Source of the DNA: Ignavibacteria bacterium
GTDB taxonomy: Bacteria; Bacteroidota; Ignavibacteria; Tepidaquicellales; Tepidaquicellaceae
NCBI GenBank assembly: GCA_016873795.1
Contig: VGWA01000003.1
Location: forward strand, 1 to 59,537
Direction: 5' to 3'
Length of the DNA stretch: 59,537 nt
The position numbers and the translations under genes were made by a program. The notes beneath the pieces were generated by a model. The model was not told where the DNA came from. It did no database searches and saw only the letters and a list, made by a program, of their open reading frames with translations. Positions 17,414 to 26,060 of the stretch are shown here, in pieces (positions within the stretch are counted from its first letter, which is position 1; each line of letters opens with the position of its first letter).

Positions 17414-18868
17414 TCATTTTATTAATATCATTTTACGGGTTTTAATTACTGATTGTGAATTTGTTTTAACTGTCATCCTGTAAAAATAGACACCGCTGGA
17501 TACCTTACTTCCGTAATTGTCATTACCTTCCCAGAGTACCGAATAATGTCCCTCTTTCTGATTATTGTTTATTAATGTTTTAATTTCCTGTCCGTTAATA
17601 TTATATATTTTTATTTCAACATAACCCGGTGCAGGTAATTGATAGGATATCGTTGTAACAGGATTGAAGGGGTTTGGGAAATTTTGATAAAGTGTGAAAT
17701 CCGTTACATTTGAAGTAATGTTGTTATTTTTAATTCCAATAACAGTCGAACCTAAAACTGTACATCCTGGTCCTCCGAATGCACCCATATCATTTCTTGT
17801 TGTTCCTAAAGCGGGCAGCAAAGCTAATCCGGGATGTAAAGGGTCTTCCGGGTCATTGTAAATAGTATTTGAATCCCCGGCATCAACGCAGTCAGAATTT
17901 GGGATTAAATTAAAGGAATTAGTTACAAACTGCGGTGCAACGTTAATATTTCCTGTACCCGTGTATCCGTCCTGCACATTACAATAAGTAACGGAGATTG
18001 GTAGTCCGCTGTTTAAAATTTGAAAATACACATTTCCCCATATAATATTGTTCTTGATGGTAACATTTGCTGATTCGTATGTCCTTACACCGCCGCATTG
18101 AACTATGGCGTAATTATTTACAATAGTGTTGTTTTCAATTATTATTGGATATGAAAGTAAATTCTTATATGTGTAAATTGCACCTCCTCCGTATATATGA
18201 GCTCCATAGTTGCCGTTTATTATATTGTTTCTTATTGTACCGCTGCAAAAATATAAATTTATTGCAGTACCGCAATGACCTGAGTTATATTGGATAATGT
18301 TGTTTTCTATTATTGGATTCCCGTCGCAACCTCGTATTGCTCCGCCTCCTCCGTTGGGATGTAATGTATCGGTATCAATATGATTCCCGATAATTCGGTT
18401 GAATCGTATTCTTGGTGACCAGAATTCAATTAAAATACCGCCTCCTTCCCGGAAAAAGTAACCCGGATAATGTTTGTCTTCCCATAATGTACCGTTTCCC
18501 TGCGTTAAGGTAAAACCGACTAATGCAGCAGATGTATCGCTTGCGTATGAAATGTCAGGTTTGTACATTAGTACACAACTTGCTGTGTCCGGATGAAGTG
18601 GTGTACCTCCGTTTATAATTGTACTGCTGATGTACCCTGTATCATGATTAATCAGATAATAGCTTGCGAGTACAACACCTTTTCCTCTGAAATTGACGTT
18701 TTCATAATAGGTTCCCTGAGCTACCAATATTGTATCTCCGTTAACAGCCGAATTCATTGCAGACTGAATTGTCGGATAACCTGCAGGAACATATAATATG
18801 TTTGCTTTAGTTTGACTTACAGAGAAAAGGAGTAAAATTGAAAATAGAATTGGAAATAAATTTTTCAT
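17414..18868 (-). CDS. Secreted right-handed beta-helix protein with T9SS sorting domain
   Basis: This 484-aa protein has a signal peptide (about 1-22) and then YVPAGYPTIQSAMNSAVNGD, the usual start of pectin-lyase-fold / DUF1565-type domains. Parallel beta-helix coils (about 40-320) carry many asparagine-rich turns such as NPIIENNIIQYNSG and VTIKNNIIWGN. Residues about 395-484 are a T9SS type A sorting domain (FPNPFNPVTTISYQLP, SSGVYFYRM, RKMILIK). It likely binds or cleaves polysaccharide at the cell surface, but no catalytic residues can be assigned. A Shine-Dalgarno (aaggag) precedes the ATG. Confidence 0.85.
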   Translation of the reverse strand: MKNLFPILFSILLLFSVSQTKANILYVPAGYPTIQSAMNSAVNGDTILVAQGTYYENVNFRGKGVVLASYYLINHDTGYISSTIINGGTPLHPDTASCVLMYKPDISYASDTSAALVGFTLTQGNGTLWEDKHYPGYFFREGGGILIEFWSPRIRFNRIIGNHIDTDTLHPNGGGGAIRGCDGNPIIENNIIQYNSGHCGTAINLYFCSGTIRNNIINGNYGAHIYGGGAIYTYKNLLSYPIIIENNTIVNNYAIVQCGGVRTYESANVTIKNNIIWGNVYFQILNSGLPISVTYCNVQDGYTGTGNINVAPQFVTNSFNLIPNSDCVDAGDSNTIYNDPEDPLHPGLALLPALGTTRNDMGAFGGPGCTVLGSTVIGIKNNNITSNVTDFTLYQNFPNPFNPVTTISYQLPAPGYVEIKIYNINGQEIKTLINNNQKEGHYSVLWEGNDNYGSKVSSGVYFYRMTVKTNSQSVIKTRKMILIK

Positions 18869-19398
18869 AGTAGATTCTCCTTAAATTATGTTAATATATA
18901 AATGATTTGTTTTTGCTTGTATTTAATTTGAATATTATTTGAATCTTCGTAATCCCCAATTATTATGCTTACTACCTTGGTCATTGTTCCATCGTGTAAT
19001 TTGAGGTTGATACACATTCTATATTATAAAAATATTTAAACTTCCTATCACATAATATCAATTCATTGTCGCGTCTGCAAGCTTCTGTTTATCAGTGATT
19101 TAAAAACATATCTGTATTTTATTATACGTTATAGGTAAATGAAGGTTGCATTTATTTGATTTTGTGTTTCCTTGTTGATTAGAGTATAAATATTTTCGTA
19201 TGTAAAATCTATTATGTCATTTTTATCATTTGAGTTTTTCAAAAAAAAACACATTATCGCTGTGAACAATTAACTGCATAGAATTAATTTAAAAAATAAA
19301 ATAAATTAAACAAGAAATAAAAAACCGACTGATTACCAATAATAAATACTTATTAGTCTTTATTTCTGAATTTTTTTCGATATTGACAGAAAGTAATT
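18869..19398. other. 530-bp divergent intergenic region
   Basis: This AT-rich region separates the beta-helix gene (minus) from the redox operon (plus). It must contain the operon promoter. I see no small gene, RNA-like hairpin or dispersed repeat in it. A homopolymer-rich patch near 19241-19252 and oligo-A stretches near 19290-19325 precede the ferredoxin gene. Confidence 0.4.
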
Positions 19399-20334
19399 AT
19401 GAAAGATATAAATAGACGCGACTTTTTGAAAACTGCAGCTATAGGAGTTTCAATGAGTGTTTTTGGAACTAAATTTTTGAAAGCTTCTGATGAATCGCCT
19501 TCAGGTTACAGAATAGGTATTCTGGTAGATACTGATGTATGCGTAGGTTGTCGTCATTGTGAATGGGCTTGTAAAGTAGCTCACAATATACCAACCGCAA
19601 GCCTTGAGTCCTATTCTGATAACTCTTTATTTAAGGAATATAGACGACTCGATGCAGCATCATTAACCGTAGTTAATGAATTTGAAAACGAAAAGAACCC
19701 CTCACTTCCTGTTTATGTAAAAAAGCAATGTATGCACTGTGAAAAACCCGCATGTGTTTCTGCTTGTATCGTAGGGGCATTATCGAAACTTGAAGATGGA
19801 AGTGTTGTGTGGGACACCAAAAAATGTATTGGATGCCGCTATTGCATGGTTGCGTGTCAGTTTCAAATACCGACTTTTGACTATGATAAACCTATAGACC
19901 CGCAAATTAGAAAATGTGATTTGTGTTATGATAGAAGAAAAACAGAAAAATTACCTGCATGTGTAAGCATCTGCCCGACTGAAGCCTTACTTTTTGGTGA
20001 GCGTGATGAGATTTTGAGAGTTGCTAAAAATAGAATTAAAAGAAAACCCGATGTTTACATAAATCACATATACGGTGAACAGGAAATTGGCGGGACAACA
20101 TGGATGTATATCGCAAGTAAAAGTTTTGATAATTTGAAAATGCCTCCGCTTGGAAACAGTCCTGCTCCGGGTACATCAGAATCAATTCAGCATGGAATTT
20201 TTGCCTATTTTGTACCGCCGGTTACATTATATGCGATTCTTGGAACAATTATGTGGCTTACAAAAAGACGTAGTAATGAAAACAAAGAAAACAGAATAGA
20301 ATTTGAACAAGAGAAGAAAGGAGTAGATACGTGA
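19399..20334 (+). CDS. HybA-like periplasmic four-cluster ferredoxin subunit (Tat signal, C-terminal anchor)
   Basis: This 311-aa protein has a twin-arginine signal (RRDFLK, residues 6-11) and four 4Fe-4S binding groups. The first is C48, C51, C54, C58 (CVGCRHCEWAC); the others are CMHCEKPACVSAC, CIGCRYCMVAC and CDLCYDRR..CVSIC. A hydrophobic helix near 268-290 anchors the C-terminus, a trait of HybA of hydrogenase-2. The protein should carry electrons on the periplasmic side between a redox partner and the NrfD-type subunit. The next gene starts inside its stop codon (GTGA), so translation is coupled. No hydrogenase or molybdopterin catalytic subunit is nearby. Confidence 0.9.
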   Translation: MKDINRRDFLKTAAIGVSMSVFGTKFLKASDESPSGYRIGILVDTDVCVGCRHCEWACKVAHNIPTASLESYSDNSLFKEYRRLDAASLTVVNEFENEKNPSLPVYVKKQCMHCEKPACVSACIVGALSKLEDGSVVWDTKKCIGCRYCMVACQFQIPTFDYDKPIDPQIRKCDLCYDRRKTEKLPACVSICPTEALLFGERDEILRVAKNRIKRKPDVYINHIYGEQEIGGTTWMYIASKSFDNLKMPPLGNSPAPGTSESIQHGIFAYFVPPVTLYAILGTIMWLTKRRSNENKENRIEFEQEKKGVDT

Positions 20335-21569
20335 TTTCCAGACAAATAAAACACAAATTTTTTACTCCCTGGATTTTTGTTTTGACTATTCTTGCATTAA
20401 ACGGTTTGGTTTTTCTCGCAATCAGATTTATTTATGGACTTGGGGCAGTAACAAATCTGGATAATTATACCCCCTGGGGTTTGTGGATTGGTGTGGATGT
20501 TGCTGCAGGTGTTGCATTAGCCGCCGGAGGATTTACTTCAGCTGCACTTGTTCATATAATGCACCGTGAATATTATAAGGCAATAGTTCGACCTGCTCTT
20601 TTTACTGCAATGCTCGGTTATACATTCGTTGCATTAGCAGTAGTTGTTGATATTGGAAGATTTTATTACGTATGGCATCCGATAGTAATGTGGAACGGAA
20701 ATTCTGCTTTGTTTGAAGTTGGAATTTGCATTATTGTTTATATGATTGTCCTGTATATAGAATTCATTCCCATCGTCACAGAGAGATTTATTAACAAGAT
20801 CAATTTTCACGGTCTTCTTACTTTCCTTAATAAACCGGTTAACGGCTTATTGAAATATCTCGATAAGAAACTGTCATTAACAATGTTTATCTTTATTATA
20901 GCAGGTGTCGTGCTTTCTACTCTTCATCAATCTTCTCTCGGTACTCTTATGGTAATTGCGGGGCAAAAAATGCATCCGCTTTGGCAAACTCCGATACTCC
21001 CGCTTCTGTTCCTTCTTTCGGCTATTGCTGTCGGTTTTCCAATGATTATTTGTGAGTCTCTGATTGCTTCCCGAAGCTTTAATCTGAAACCCGAAATTAA
21101 AACACTTTCAAAACTTGGATTTATGATTGCACCGATTATTGGAATCTATCTTGCTTTTAAAATAGGAGATATGTTTATTCGGGAAACATTCAGATATGTT
21201 CTGTTATTCGACAGCGCAGCCTGGATGTTTATTGCCGAAATGGTATTAATGTTTGTACCCTTTATTTTATTCCTCTCTAAAAAAATTGTAAATTCTATGT
21301 CAGGAATATTTATAGCTTCAGTATTTGTAATTTCGGGAGTACTTCTTAACCGTATAAACAATTTTATCGTTGCATATAATCCATTCTTTAACCCTGTAAA
21401 ATATTTTCCATCCTTTGGAGAAATCTCAATAACATTAGGATTTGTTGCATTGCTGGTTATTGTATACAGAGCTTTTGTAATGATATTTCCGATTATTCCT
21501 CAGGAGAATAATAATTCAAATCAGAATATTGCAGAATCGGGAAACACCAAATCAAAAAAATGGATATGA
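20331..21569 (+). CDS. HybB/NrfD-family quinone-interacting membrane subunit
   Basis: This 412-aa protein has about ten transmembrane helices and matches the HybB/NrfD (polysulfide reductase NrfD) family: NYTPWGLWIGVDVAAGVALA near the start, then conserved polar residues in helices and HQSSLGTLM. NrfD-type proteins take electrons from or give them to menaquinone and partner with a periplasmic ferredoxin. It starts with GTG overlapping the ferredoxin stop, preceded by a clear Shine-Dalgarno (aaaggag). Its stop overlaps the start of the cytochrome gene. The three genes therefore form a tightly coupled unit. Confidence 0.9.
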   Translation: MISRQIKHKFFTPWIFVLTILALNGLVFLAIRFIYGLGAVTNLDNYTPWGLWIGVDVAAGVALAAGGFTSAALVHIMHREYYKAIVRPALFTAMLGYTFVALAVVVDIGRFYYVWHPIVMWNGNSALFEVGICIIVYMIVLYIEFIPIVTERFINKINFHGLLTFLNKPVNGLLKYLDKKLSLTMFIFIIAGVVLSTLHQSSLGTLMVIAGQKMHPLWQTPILPLLFLLSAIAVGFPMIICESLIASRSFNLKPEIKTLSKLGFMIAPIIGIYLAFKIGDMFIRETFRYVLLFDSAAWMFIAEMVLMFVPFILFLSKKIVNSMSGIFIASVFVISGVLLNRINNFIVAYNPFFNPVKYFPSFGEISITLGFVALLVIVYRAFVMIFPIIPQENNNSNQNIAESGNTKSKKWI

Positions 21570-22768
21570 AAAAAATCTCTTTTATAATTGTATCCTTAAT
21601 GATATTCTGCATACTGGCAATATCAATTTTATTTTCACAGAGAGTTACACATAATTATTCAGGAGCTGGGGAAGAGCAGGTTGGCAGAGATATAAAAATA
21701 AAACCACTGAAAAATCATTTAAATACGTCTCTTAAATGTAAAACCTGTCATATTAGTGAATATCCTACCTTAAAAGACCCGGGTTTAATGAGTTGTCCCC
21801 GCCATAGTATGTATGGTGAATTTCCTTCATCAGAAGAAGGACCTGAAGTTGTTGTAATTGATGAAATGTCTGAAAACTATACAGGAGTCGTCTTTTATCA
21901 CAGACTTCATTCTGAAATGTCTGAAATGGGCGTGGGATGTACAGACTGTCACCATTTTAATACTTCAGGACCGGTTATTAATTGCCGTGAATGCCACAGT
22001 AATGTTCGATATCGTGAAAACGTTTCTGTGCCTGATTTAAAAGCTGCCTTTCACCGCCAATGTATCTCATGTCATAAACAGTGGAGTCATGAAAACGGAT
22101 GCAGTTCACAATGCCATCTTTATAATACTCCGGAAAACCAAAAAAATCTTACGAAAGATTTAACAGGAAAAAAACACCCAAAACGTACAGAACCGACAAA
22201 AATAATATATGAAATTAACTGTGAATACGGAAATAAAGTTACATTCTATCACGATGAACATGTTAATTTATTCAGAATAGAATGTGTCCAATGCCATAGC
22301 AGTGACAGGTGTGTTAAATGTCATGATAAAAAAATAAAACTTAGCGATAATAGTAAAACCGCGAAGATAGAAAAATCGTTTGAAGAACATCACAAACCCT
22401 GTTTTAACTGCCATAAGGAAAATGCATGTCAGAAATGTCATGCTGGCAAAGAAATGGCTCGTTTCAATCATGGTAAATCCACAGGTTGGATTTTAAAATC
22501 TTATCACAACCGATTGTCCTGTATGAAATGCCATAAAAATCAGATGCCGGTAAAGAGACTTGATAGAAATTGTAACACCTGTCACAAGGATTTCGTGTAC
22601 GGAAAATTTGACCATAATAAAACAGGTTTGTTTCTTTCGGATAGTCATAAAAATATTGAATGTATAAATTGTCACGATAAAAATGATTTTACAAAAAATC
22701 CTGAATGTAAAATGTGCCACAATGATAAATTTCATCCTGCCCATTTGCCGGGAAAGAAACGATATTAG
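21560..22768 (+). CDS. Multiheme cytochrome c with 13 heme-attachment sites
   Basis: This 402-aa protein has an N-terminal hydrophobic segment (about 5-24) that may be a signal peptide or anchor. I count twelve CXXCH motifs (CKTCH, CTDCH, CRECH, CISCH, CVQCH, CVKCH, CFNCH, CQKCH, CMKCH, CNTCH, CINCH, CKMCH) and one unusual CX3CH (CSSQCH, Cys181-His186). Extra histidines in FYHRLH, FYHDEH, FNHGK and FDHNK contexts suggest bis-histidine class III-type hemes. Coupled to the HybA- and HybB-like genes, it probably accepts or donates electrons in the periplasm. Start may be ATG 21560 or ATG 21566. The layout recalls Hmc-, Nhc- and Qrc-type complexes, but I cannot match one exactly. Confidence 0.92.
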   Translation: MDMKKISFIIVSLMIFCILAISILFSQRVTHNYSGAGEEQVGRDIKIKPLKNHLNTSLKCKTCHISEYPTLKDPGLMSCPRHSMYGEFPSSEEGPEVVVIDEMSENYTGVVFYHRLHSEMSEMGVGCTDCHHFNTSGPVINCRECHSNVRYRENVSVPDLKAAFHRQCISCHKQWSHENGCSSQCHLYNTPENQKNLTKDLTGKKHPKRTEPTKIIYEINCEYGNKVTFYHDEHVNLFRIECVQCHSSDRCVKCHDKKIKLSDNSKTAKIEKSFEEHHKPCFNCHKENACQKCHAGKEMARFNHGKSTGWILKSYHNRLSCMKCHKNQMPVKRLDRNCNTCHKDFVYGKFDHNKTGLFLSDSHKNIECINCHDKNDFTKNPECKMCHNDKFHPAHLPGKKRY

Positions 22769-22921
22769 TCATTTTATAATAAAAAAGTGTGATTTTCCTG
22801 TATGAACACGTCTGAAAAAATTAGTATATTTAATAATTTCTTTTTAAAAATAAATTAATTAATCTCAAATATTTTATAATGAAGAATTTCAGATTTTAAA
22901 AATTTATATTTTTCAAGCCTA

Positions 22922-23932
22922 ATGTTAAATAAAGTCAATAATTTATATGATAACCATGAATTTAATGATTCGCATTATCATTTAACAAATTATATACAGG
23001 AAGGTCCGCACATTCGGCATCATTTAAAACTAATGGGTGATAAGGTGGGCAGATGCGCAGTGTTTGGTATGCCCCTCCACCAAACGTGGTCATATATGAT
23101 ATCCGGTAATGATGCTCCTAAATACTACCTTGATTCCGATGCACCCCTGTATTATTACTCATATACTGATGCATATATTGCAATGCAGTTTTTGTCTCTG
23201 ACTGATGAGGAAAAACTCCGTTTTGACCCTTTAATAAACGGTTTCAATTGTGTGGATATGTATGCCGTGGAACATATAAAAAGAGTTCTGAGGAATTTTC
23301 CGGGGGTCTTTACGGGTATCGGTGAATTTACAATTCATAAAGAATTTGTTTCTTCGAAAATTGAAGGTGAAATTGCAAGTCTCTACAATCCGGCTCTTGA
23401 CTGTATTCTTAAGTTTGCCGGGGAAACAGGTTTATTGGTCTTGCTTCATAATGATATTAACAAACCGTTTCCGAGAGCATATACAAAAAATTATGTTGAA
23501 GAAATAAATGAAGTTTTCAAAAAACATAGTTCTGCTGTAATTATCTGGGCACATATAGGCCTCGGAAGGGTAGTAAGACCACTTGCACACCAAATAGAAA
23601 TTTTAAAAACAATGCTTGAAGAACCAAATCTTAGTCATGTATATTTTGATTTATCATGGGTAGAAGTTGCAAAATATATTGCCGGTAACGATAAAACAGC
23701 AAGAGGTATGGCAAATTTAATTAATGCCTTTCCGGATAGATTCCTTTTCGGCACGGATGAAATGGCTGTGACTGAACAGAAAAAATATTTGAAAATTTAT
23801 TATATGTATGAACCTCTCTGGAAAAGACTTACTCCTGAAGCTTGTGAAAAAGTAAAGAAAGCAAATTATACAAGATTGTTTGATAATGCTAAAATGAAGG
23901 TAAGAAAATGGGAAAAAGAAAATATAAAATAA
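22922..23932 (+). CDS. Amidohydrolase-family metal-dependent hydrolase (Amidohydro_2 type)
   Basis: This 336-aa protein has a TIM-barrel metal site: HXH at His18 and His20 (DSHYH), later histidines in VLLHND and IWAHIGLGR, and aspartate in LFGTDEMAV. This set is typical of PF04909-type amidohydrolases, which include decarboxylases and lactonases. There is no signal peptide, so it is cytoplasmic. The substrate is unknown. It follows the redox operon by about 150 bases with a separate AT-rich leader, so shared function is not implied. Confidence 0.8.
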   Translation: MLNKVNNLYDNHEFNDSHYHLTNYIQEGPHIRHHLKLMGDKVGRCAVFGMPLHQTWSYMISGNDAPKYYLDSDAPLYYYSYTDAYIAMQFLSLTDEEKLRFDPLINGFNCVDMYAVEHIKRVLRNFPGVFTGIGEFTIHKEFVSSKIEGEIASLYNPALDCILKFAGETGLLVLLHNDINKPFPRAYTKNYVEEINEVFKKHSSAVIIWAHIGLGRVVRPLAHQIEILKTMLEEPNLSHVYFDLSWVEVAKYIAGNDKTARGMANLINAFPDRFLFGTDEMAVTEQKKYLKIYYMYEPLWKRLTPEACEKVKKANYTRLFDNAKMKVRKWEKENIK

Positions 23933-24307
23933 GGTGTATTTTTATAGTAACTTTCCTTTATTTCGGGAAATGTTCCAACAATTAATCAATATAATTAAAA
24001 CAATACAAGTCTGAATTAAAAATCAGGCTTTCAGTTAGCCTGACTTTAGTAAAGATATTTCAAAAAATTACACAGAACTTAAAGTCAGGGGGTGTAGGCA
24101 ATATAAATATTTGGAACAAAATTATAACTTTCATTCAGGTTAATATTTTTTATCAATAAATCTATAGAGAGGCTCCTTACCATTTTCAACTGAAAGTCAG
24201 GTATGATTTAAAAAAATTTACACACTAAACTGAAAGTCAGGTTGGAACGTTATCTATAAAAATTGTGTTTCAGCCATAATACTTTTATTAATTAAATTAA
24301 ACGAAAA
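23933..24307. repeat. Gap with four copies of the CTGAAAGTCAGG / CCTGACTTTAGT repeat
   Basis: Repeat cores lie at about 24025-24051 (tcaggctttcagttagcctgactttagt, with a 7-bp inverted repeat tcaggct/agcctga), 24080-24089 (aaagtcaggg), 24190-24201 (ctgaaagtcagg) and 24230-24241 (ctgaaagtcagg). Three of them are preceded by a similar ttacac phrase, so longer units are repeated. No gene is visible. The gap is the leader of the lipoprotein at 24308. Confidence 0.6.
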
Positions 24308-25396
24308 ATGAAAAAACAACTATTTATATTTGCTATAATGTTGCCTTTAATTGCAATATTTATTTCAGGTTGTTCTGAACAACTGATAAATTCCTCTGAA
24401 TCAAATTCACTTACTACAGATTTCATTGGTTCTCTCCCTACAGGTGATAATGGACCTGCAAATTATTTGCAAGGTGTTACATATTGTGGTACACCCAAGA
24501 TCGTTGACTTATTCGCAGGACAAACTACCGATGCCGGAAGTGTTACTGTCTACAATGATGATATTAATATCTATATTACTGTTTATTCATCCTTTGGGTA
24601 TCAAGATGGCACTGAACAAATTAAATTATGGATAGGTGCAGATTCTTCTTTGATTCCTAAAAATAATGCAGGTGTCCCGGTTAACGGACAATTTCCGCAT
24701 AAAATTACAACAACGCAATCTGTAAATGTTTATACCTTTTCCATCCCCTTAGCTAACCTTTCGTTAGTAACATCTTGTGGTAATTCTGTATTTCTGGTTA
24801 TCCATGCTGATGTACTTGCTTCAAATGACGGGGGTGTTACAATAACTCCGGAAACCGCATATGGAGGAGATATTGTCGGTAACACAGGAAACCGCTGGTG
24901 GTATTTGACTAACTACACTATACAATGCTGCGGTGGAACTTCTAATTTTGGAAAAAAAGAAACTGCGTTTGCAAAAGGCGGGTGGGTATGGACAACCGAT
25001 GTGAAAAGTAATCCTGAAAAACTTCCCTCACTTCGTTTAACAAAAAACCGCTGGGGATGGGCAATTAATCTTCCCCTTGTTAATGGAACAACCAACTATG
25101 ACATTTATGCAGGAGCTGGATTAAATGATATTAAAAAAGGTGTTAAAGCAGGTTCCTTGAATATATCTATTAATGGTTCAAACGTAACGGTTACATATAA
25201 TATGTTAAACGGTTTTAAAATGAGTGAAGCTCATATTTATGCAAACGATTTTAAACCGACAACAATTGCACCTGGACAGTTTGGACATACAATGTATTTT
25301 AATTCTCTTGCTTCGACTGCAACCGCAACATTTAATCTTTTTGATACAAATAATGATGGGATCTGGATAATTGCACATTCAGTCGTAAATTATTAA
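24308..25396 (+). CDS. Lipoprotein of unknown function
   Basis: This 362-aa protein has a lipoprotein signal (hydrophobic core and lipobox FISGC, Cys22). The mature part is beta-rich. One region (about 50-190) contains YNDDINIYITVYSSFGY and LKLWIG-like strands, and a second (about 230-362) contains WAINLPLVNGTTNYDIYAGA, NGSNVTVTYNMLNG and AHIYAND. It is probably attached to the outer membrane. A strong Rho-independent terminator follows directly, so it is the last or only gene of its transcript. I recognise no family. Confidence 0.75.
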   Translation: MKKQLFIFAIMLPLIAIFISGCSEQLINSSESNSLTTDFIGSLPTGDNGPANYLQGVTYCGTPKIVDLFAGQTTDAGSVTVYNDDINIYITVYSSFGYQDGTEQIKLWIGADSSLIPKNNAGVPVNGQFPHKITTTQSVNVYTFSIPLANLSLVTSCGNSVFLVIHADVLASNDGGVTITPETAYGGDIVGNTGNRWWYLTNYTIQCCGGTSNFGKKETAFAKGGWVWTTDVKSNPEKLPSLRLTKNRWGWAINLPLVNGTTNYDIYAGAGLNDIKKGVKAGSLNISINGSNVTVTYNMLNGFKMSEAHIYANDFKPTTIAPGQFGHTMYFNSLASTATATFNLFDTNNDGIWIIAHSVVNY

Positions 25397-25416
25397 AAGC
25401 AATTGATTTGATGATT

Positions 25417-25449
25417 AAAAGCCGGATTATTATAATCCGGCTTTTTTTT
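25417..25449 (+). terminator. Rho-independent terminator of the lipoprotein gene
   Basis: A perfect 10-bp stem, agccggatta and taatccggct, with a 3-base loop is followed by a run of eight T residues. It begins about 20 bases after the stop codon of the lipoprotein at 24308-25396. Confidence 0.93.
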
Positions 25450-25545
25450 GTGTGTAAATTTTCAGTAATCAATAAGCTTTATGCTTTGCTTGATTTTAGT
25501 TTTGAATTTTAATTCAAATTTCATTGCTTCACTTCTTGCCTGACT

Positions 25546-25713
25546 TTAGTATTGAAATTCTTTCTTATAAATCAGACTCCATGGTCCTCTATTTTTGATT
25601 GATTTAGCTTTGTTAGAATTGTGTTCGATTAACCGGCGTTCAAGATTTTTATTGTGTCCTGTGTATATTTTATCAAAATTTTCCGGTTTTAGTATGTAAG
25701 TATAATTATAAAC
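25546..25713 (-). pseudogene. Truncated GIY-YIG endonuclease gene fragment
   Basis: On the minus strand 55 codons read YNYTYILKPENFDKIYTGHN, then KNLERRLIEHNSNKAKSIKN and RGPWSLIYKKEFQY before TAA. This is clearly the core of a UPF0213-type GIY-YIG domain (YTYIL, YTGHN, LERRLIEHN, RGPWSLIY). It lacks a start codon, because its 5' side runs into the terminator of the adjacent tRNA. It also lacks the usual C-terminal helices. The stop is created by the actaaagtcaggc dispersed repeat, which begins exactly where the homology ends. Confidence 0.75.
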
Positions 25714-25745
25714 GAAAAAACCCTCTGATTTTGCAAAGGGTTTTG
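25713..25745 (-). terminator. Terminator downstream of tRNA-Pro(CGG)
   Basis: The stem aaaaccct / agggtttt (25717-25724 and 25737-25744) has an 11- to 12-base loop. On the minus strand it is followed by a T-run. It lies immediately 3' of the minus-strand tRNA-Pro gene. Confidence 0.75.
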
Positions 25746-25819
<74 letters not shown>

Positions 25820-25913
25820 CTTCTCTTAATAATATCATAATATAATGCTTATAAAAATTACTTTTCAGTCATTTTTCGACTCCAGTACTGATGCAAATTT
25901 CAGAAATTTTGCA

Positions 25914-25972
25914 GACCTGACTTTTAGTCCTGACTTTAGTCCTGCCTGCCTTTAGGGCTTTAGTAATGCAGG
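25914..25972. repeat. Cluster of dispersed repeat modules
   Basis: Adjacent modules read cctgacttttagt, cctgactttagt, cctgcctgcctttaggg and ctttagtaatgcagg. They fill the gap between tRNA-Pro and the metalloprotease lipoprotein. The remainder of the gap to 26060 is AT-rich and featureless. Confidence 0.6.
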
Positions 25973-26060
25973 TTTATAATTATTATTGTTAATATCGGTA
26001 CATTTTCTCTTTTATGATTTTTTAATTTTGACTATCTTATTTTAATCAAAGTCTATTTTT

